From: Azotobacter salinestris
GTDB lineage: Bacteria; Pseudomonadota; Gammaproteobacteria; Pseudomonadales; Pseudomonadaceae
Assembly (NCBI RefSeq): GCF_009363155.1
Contig: NZ_CP045302.1
Location: 4,789,194-4,853,193, forward strand
Length of the DNA stretch: 64,000 nucleotides
Direction: 5' to 3'
Shown here: positions 60,369 through 64,000 of the stretch, piece after piece
How the letters are laid out: each line of letters begins with the position of its first letter
Position numbering within the stretch: the stretch's first letter is position 1
Position numbers and translations under genes: made by a program
The notes under the pieces: model-generated
Seen by the model: only the letters and a program-made list of their open reading frames with translations
Databases searched by the model: none
Told to the model about the DNA's origin: nothing

Positions 60369-62072
60369 TCAACCTCTCACATAACGACCCGGCGCTGCCT
60401 CTATAACCTGATACTCGCGATTGCCGCTCTGTTTCACTGCTGGACGTTGCTCGCCTGCGTGCTGGGCAAGCCAAGCGAACCAATCGTTCCACCAACTGCC
60501 GGGCTTTTTCTCGGCAGACTCCATCCAGGCATCCGGATCGGCTGGTGTCTGTTCATTGGTCCAGTAATGTCGTTTATTCTGGGCCGGCGGGTTGATGACT
60601 CCGGCAATATGGCCTGAAGCACCCAATACAAAACGAGTTTTTCCGGAAAATAGATTACTGGTGCTGTAGGCGCTGCGCCAAGGGACGATATGGTCGTCTT
60701 GAGTGCCAAGTAGGTAAGTAGGGGCCTTGATCTTGCTCAGATCCAGTCTCACGCCACAGCACTCCAACTCACCGGATTTGAGGTCGTTCTGCAGATAGGT
60801 ATGTCGTAGATACCAGCAGTACATGGGGCCGGGAAGGTTTGTGCTGTCATTGTTCCAGAACAACATATCCAGCGTCCGTGGCTTTTGTCCCTTGAGATAT
60901 TTGTCTACGGTGTAGTTCCACCACAATTCGTTTGGACGTAGCAGGGAAAACGTATTGCCCATGTCTTGGCCGCGGAACAGACCAACCGGACCTCCTTTGC
61001 CACCAATGGTGCGCTCTCGCTGAGTGACGAGATGCTCGTCGACGAAAACGTTGATGACCCCGGTGTCGGAGTAGTCGAGGAAGGTGGCCAGCAAGGTCAG
61101 GCTGCTGATGGCGTCCTTGTCACCCTGAGCTTCAAGTACAGCAAGAGCAGTGCTCAGTAGGGTTCCCCCTATGCAGAAGCCGACGCAATTGAGCTGCTGT
61201 CCTCCACTGATGGCTCGAGTGATCGTGATAGCTTTGAGTATGGCATCCTGAATGAAGTCGTCCCAAGTCTTACCGGCGCAGCTTGCATCGAAATTGCGCC
61301 AAGAAATCAAAAATACCTGATGGCCTTGTTCAAGGGCATAGCGAACCAGAGAATTCTCGGGACGCAGGTCGAGAATGTAGTACTTGTTGATCGAGGGAGG
61401 CACGATAAGCAGCGGGCGCTGGTACTGCTTTTCGCTGAGTGGCCGGTACTGGATGAGTTGGAATAGATCATTCTCGAATACAACGTCACCTGGGGTAGTC
61501 GCCACATCTCGTCCTACCTGGAAGTCGCCACTATCGCACTGTCGCAGCTTGCCTTCCTTTAAGTCACTTGCCAGATGCAGCATGCCGTTGAATAGGCTGA
61601 CACCGTTGCTTTTTACCAAGGCCTCCAAGGCATCTGGGTTGCTGGCAAAGAAATTGCTTGGTGCACTGGCGGCAATAGCCTGCTCCACCAGATAGTAGAG
61701 ACGTTGCCGGGGCTTCTCGTCGTTTATCTGAAGCTCTTCGAGAAGCTCCATCATATAGCGGGAATTGAGCAGATAATAGGCAGCCAATGAGCCAAACAGG
61801 GGAGAGCTCCAGTTGTCGCTGGCAAAACGCTTATCCGTAAAGCTGAACGGTTTTCTCGAAAGAAGCTGCAAGCCGAGTTGGTACCATTCATGCTGATAAT
61901 CAACTTGCATCTGGCGTAGGCGTTCTGCCGGAATTTCGAACCACCTTGCATTGTCCGTATCGGCAAACCATGGTGAGGCGTTCACCCAAAGACGTAACTG
62001 CTGCAGGGCAAAATTGGCTACGAAGGGCGTCTGGGCAGACCAGAAACTTGCAAAGGAGGGGGCTTGATCCAT
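60369..62072 (-). CDS. phbC: Class I poly(3-hydroxybutyrate) synthase
   Basis: A 567-aa enzyme polymerising (R)-3-hydroxybutyryl-CoA into PHB granules. The lipase-like box is GFCIGG with nucleophile Cys300. The catalytic Asp lies in LLGTQDDHIVPW and the His in GASGHIAGVIN. Stand-alone class I length and sequence distinguish it from the medium-chain PhaC1/PhaC2 of most pseudomonads. Last gene of the leftward phbB-phbA-phbC set; a 247-bp gap separates it from phbA. Confidence 0.95.
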   Translation of the reverse strand: MDQAPSFASFWSAQTPFVANFALQQLRLWVNASPWFADTDNARWFEIPAERLRQMQVDYQHEWYQLGLQLLSRKPFSFTDKRFASDNWSSPLFGSLAAYYLLNSRYMMELLEELQINDEKPRQRLYYLVEQAIAASAPSNFFASNPDALEALVKSNGVSLFNGMLHLASDLKEGKLRQCDSGDFQVGRDVATTPGDVVFENDLFQLIQYRPLSEKQYQRPLLIVPPSINKYYILDLRPENSLVRYALEQGHQVFLISWRNFDASCAGKTWDDFIQDAILKAITITRAISGGQQLNCVGFCIGGTLLSTALAVLEAQGDKDAISSLTLLATFLDYSDTGVINVFVDEHLVTQRERTIGGKGGPVGLFRGQDMGNTFSLLRPNELWWNYTVDKYLKGQKPRTLDMLFWNNDSTNLPGPMYCWYLRHTYLQNDLKSGELECCGVRLDLSKIKAPTYLLGTQDDHIVPWRSAYSTSNLFSGKTRFVLGASGHIAGVINPPAQNKRHYWTNEQTPADPDAWMESAEKKPGSWWNDWFAWLAQHAGEQRPAVKQSGNREYQVIEAAPGRYVRG

Positions 62073-62319
62073 GACGTTTATCCTGAAAAGCGTGCGAATT
62101 CACGGACTGGACAGGATCCTGGTCCGTTGCCAATGGCAGACTGGCATCCTGAAGAGGACGTTGACTGCTTCAGCCCAGTCGCTCGTTGCCATAACCATTT
62201 GCTTCTCGGAGCGAATCGTCAATTCAGGATGTCAGTTGGCAGCGCACGGATACGGATGACTCAGTGAGGTATTCATCCGTATCCATGCTACTAGTCGAAC
62301 TGGTTTAAGTTGTCAGGAC

Positions 62320-63498
62320 TCAACGCTCCACTGCGAGGGCTACACCCTGTCCGCCACCGATACAGAGGGTTGCCAAGCCTTTCTTGACATCGCGCCTAAT
62401 CATTTCATGCACCAAGCTGACCAGAATGCGGCAGCCGGAAGCTCCTATCGGGTGGCCGATAGCAATGGCACCACCATTCACATTGACTTTGCCGGCATCC
62501 CAACCCAGTTCTTTGCCCACGCTCAGGGATTGAGCTGCGAAGGCTTCATTCGCTTCGATCAGATCCAGCTCATCCAAGCTCCAACCTGCTTTTTCCAAGC
62601 AGCGACGAGTAGCTGAAACCGGACCGATGCCCATGATGGCAGGGTCGACAGCTGCACTGGCATAGGCCTTGATACGAGCCAGAACCGGCAAGCCGAGCGC
62701 TTGGGCTTTTTCGGCGCTCATCAACAGCACGGCGGCAGCTCCGTCGTTGATACTGGAGGCGTTACCTGCAGTGACGGTTCCGTCTTTCTTGAAGGCCGGC
62801 TTGAGTTTGCTCAGGGCTTCGAGGGTGGTTTCGGCACGCGGCTGTTCGTCGGTGTCGAAAACGATCGGGTCTCCCTTGCGTTGGGGAATTGATATCGGGG
62901 TGATCTGGCTCCGGAAGTGGCCGGCCTCGATGGCTGCTACTGCCTTCTGCTGAGAGGCGGCGGCGAACGCATCCTGTTCTTCCCGGGAAATGCCGAATTT
63001 TTCGACGAGATTCTCCGCAGTGATACCCATGTGGTAGTTATTGAAGGCATCCCACAGACCGTCCTGGACCATGCTGTCGACCAGGTTGGCATGTCCCATG
63101 CGCAAGCCGGTGCGGGCCCCCGGAAGAACATAGGGAGAAAGGCTCATGTTCTCCTGGCCACCTGCGATGATCACGTCAGCATCGCCACAGCGAATGGCTT
63201 GAGTAGCCAAGTGCAGGGCCTTGAGGCCGGAACCGCAGACCTTGTTCAGCGTCATGGCAGGAACGGTATGAGGCAAACCTGCCTTGATCACGGCTTGGCG
63301 GGCCGGATTCTGACCTACGCCAGCAGTGAGTACCTGACCCAGGATGACCTCATCGACTTGGCTGCCATCCAGCTTGGTCTGTTCGAGCAGACGACGAATT
63401 ACAGCGGCGCCCAGTTCTGCAGCAGGAATGTTCGCCAAGGACCCTTGGAAGCTGCCTACTGCAGTTCGGGTTGCAGCGACGATTACAACCTCTTTCAT
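62320..63498 (-). CDS. phbA: Acetyl-CoA acetyltransferase (beta-ketothiolase)
   Basis: A 392-aa biosynthetic thiolase condensing two acetyl-CoA to acetoacetyl-CoA, the first step of PHB synthesis. The acyl-binding Cys88 is in [11 protein letters not shown], the His in [10 protein letters not shown] and the second Cys in TLCIGGGQG. The start is ATG 63498 ([17 protein letters not shown]). Lies between phbB and phbC on the same strand. Confidence 0.95.
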   Translation of the reverse strand: MKEVVIVAATRTAVGSFQGSLANIPAAELGAAVIRRLLEQTKLDGSQVDEVILGQVLTAGVGQNPARQAVIKAGLPHTVPAMTLNKVCGSGLKALHLATQAIRCGDADVIIAGGQENMSLSPYVLPGARTGLRMGHANLVDSMVQDGLWDAFNNYHMGITAENLVEKFGISREEQDAFAAASQQKAVAAIEAGHFRSQITPISIPQRKGDPIVFDTDEQPRAETTLEALSKLKPAFKKDGTVTAGNASSINDGAAAVLLMSAEKAQALGLPVLARIKAYASAAVDPAIMGIGPVSATRRCLEKAGWSLDELDLIEANEAFAAQSLSVGKELGWDAGKVNVNGGAIAIGHPIGASGCRILVSLVHEMIRRDVKKGLATLCIGGGQGVALAVER

Positions 63499-63561
63499 GA
63501 AGAAACTACCTCAAATGAATAGGGGGGCTGATCGGAAAGCCTAGCAGCTTCCCGAATGACG

Positions 63562-64000
63562 TCATTGCATGTTCAGACCGCCGTTGATGGAGAAGTCGGC
63601 ACCGGTGGCATAGGCCGCTTCTTCGGAGGCTAGCCAGGCAACCATGCTGGCGATTTCCTCGGGCTGGCCGAGACGGCCGACCGGGATGCCGGCAGCGATC
63701 TGCTCAAGAACTTCCGGTCGCATGGCGCCGGTCATTTCGGTGAGGATGTAGCCGGGGGAGATGGTGTTGACGGTTACGCCCTTGTTGGCCACTTCGCGAG
63801 CCAGGGCCATGGTGAAGCCATGAATGCCGGCTTTGGCCGCCGAGTAGTTTGTCTGACCGAACTGACCGCGTTGGCCGTTGATCGACGAAATGTTGATGAT
63901 GCGCCCCCAGCCCTTGCCGAGCATGTCTTCGACGACTTGCTTGGTGGTATTGAACATGCCGTTGAGGTTGGTGTTGATCACGGCATGCCAGTTTTCCGGG
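63562..64000 (-). CDS. phbB: Acetoacetyl-CoA reductase, 5' end outside the window
   Basis: The C-terminal 146 residues of an SDR-family NADPH reductase making (R)-3-hydroxybutyryl-CoA. The active-site Ser is in INISSINGQRGQFG and the Tyr-x-x-x-Lys in TNYSAAKAGIHGF. VNTISPGYILTEMTGAM and the C-terminus ADFSINGGLNMQ also match. The frame is open to the window edge (reading ENWHAVINTNLNG), so the start lies beyond. Upstream gene of phbA. Confidence 0.94.
   Translation of the reverse strand, partial: PENWHAVINTNLNGMFNTTKQVVEDMLGKGWGRIINISSINGQRGQFGQTNYSAAKAGIHGFTMALAREVANKGVTVNTISPGYILTEMTGAMRPEVLEQIAAGIPVGRLGQPEEIASMVAWLASEEAAYATGADFSINGGLNMQ

Overview
The window is a high-GC Pseudomonadaceae chromosome segment. 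The order cysS, folD, tRNA-Arg, tRNA-His, tRNA-Leu, then (after an insertion) tig, clpP, clpX, lon, hupB, ppiD is the gene order I know from Pseudomonas. The segment ends in a leftward phbB-phbA-phbC cluster for short-chain polyhydroxybutyrate, with a class I synthase of 567 aa. PHB synthesis plus heavy IS load suggests Azotobacter or a close PHB-making Pseudomonas; this is inference, not a species call.

Between tRNA-Leu and tig sits a prophage of about 48.7 kb (2880-51611). It is bounded by a 55-bp direct repeat that is the 3' part of tRNA-Leu(UAG). It carries a lambda-style control region. A LexA/CI-type repressor and Cro are transcribed divergently over three 14-bp operators (18586-18647). 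Two more operators (12605-12643) cover a leftward promoter. Leftward early genes run from 12166 down to the integrase at 2944: small proteins, an orphan C5 cytosine methyltransferase, excisionase and integrase. Within this arm lie five copies of a roughly 190-bp element with compensatory base changes in two stems, probably structured RNAs; an IS66 element has landed between copies 2 and 3.

The 6 kb between the two operator clusters is an accessory zone. It holds two SOS-controlled DUF1654 genes, a Phd/RelE-type toxin-antitoxin pair, three related small membrane proteins in different states of decay, and an AT-richer two-gene unit made of an XRE-ImmA/IrrE metalloprotease and an unknown partner under a nested palindrome. 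Rightward early genes follow: cro, a cII-like gene, an interrupted antirepressor, DnaT/P-type replication genes, a VRR-NUC nuclease and a Q-type antiterminator.

The late region is a hybrid. The head is lambda-like (Nu1/GpA terminase, gpW, portal, a protease-capsid fusion, FII, U). The tail is Mu-like and contractile (sheath, tube, a -1 frameshift chaperone, tape measure, gpN, gp44-gp48). It ends in a tailspike, an SGNH hydrolase, a fibre and a fibre chaperone. The lysis end contains a muramidase-like enzyme, a 3TM holin and an intact PL7 alginate lyase without a signal peptide. A small, extremely acidic protein with its own promoter-like sequence and terminator interrupts the tail operon.

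The prophage looks partly domesticated. The antirepressor and the 3TM holin carry in-frame stops, the tailspike is frameshifted, the SGNH gene is split by an IS5-family element, and attR is split by an IS630-family element. The repressor, methyltransferase, ImmA unit, acidic protein and alginate lyase remain intact, so what survives best is what could affect a lysogen or its neighbours in an alginate matrix.
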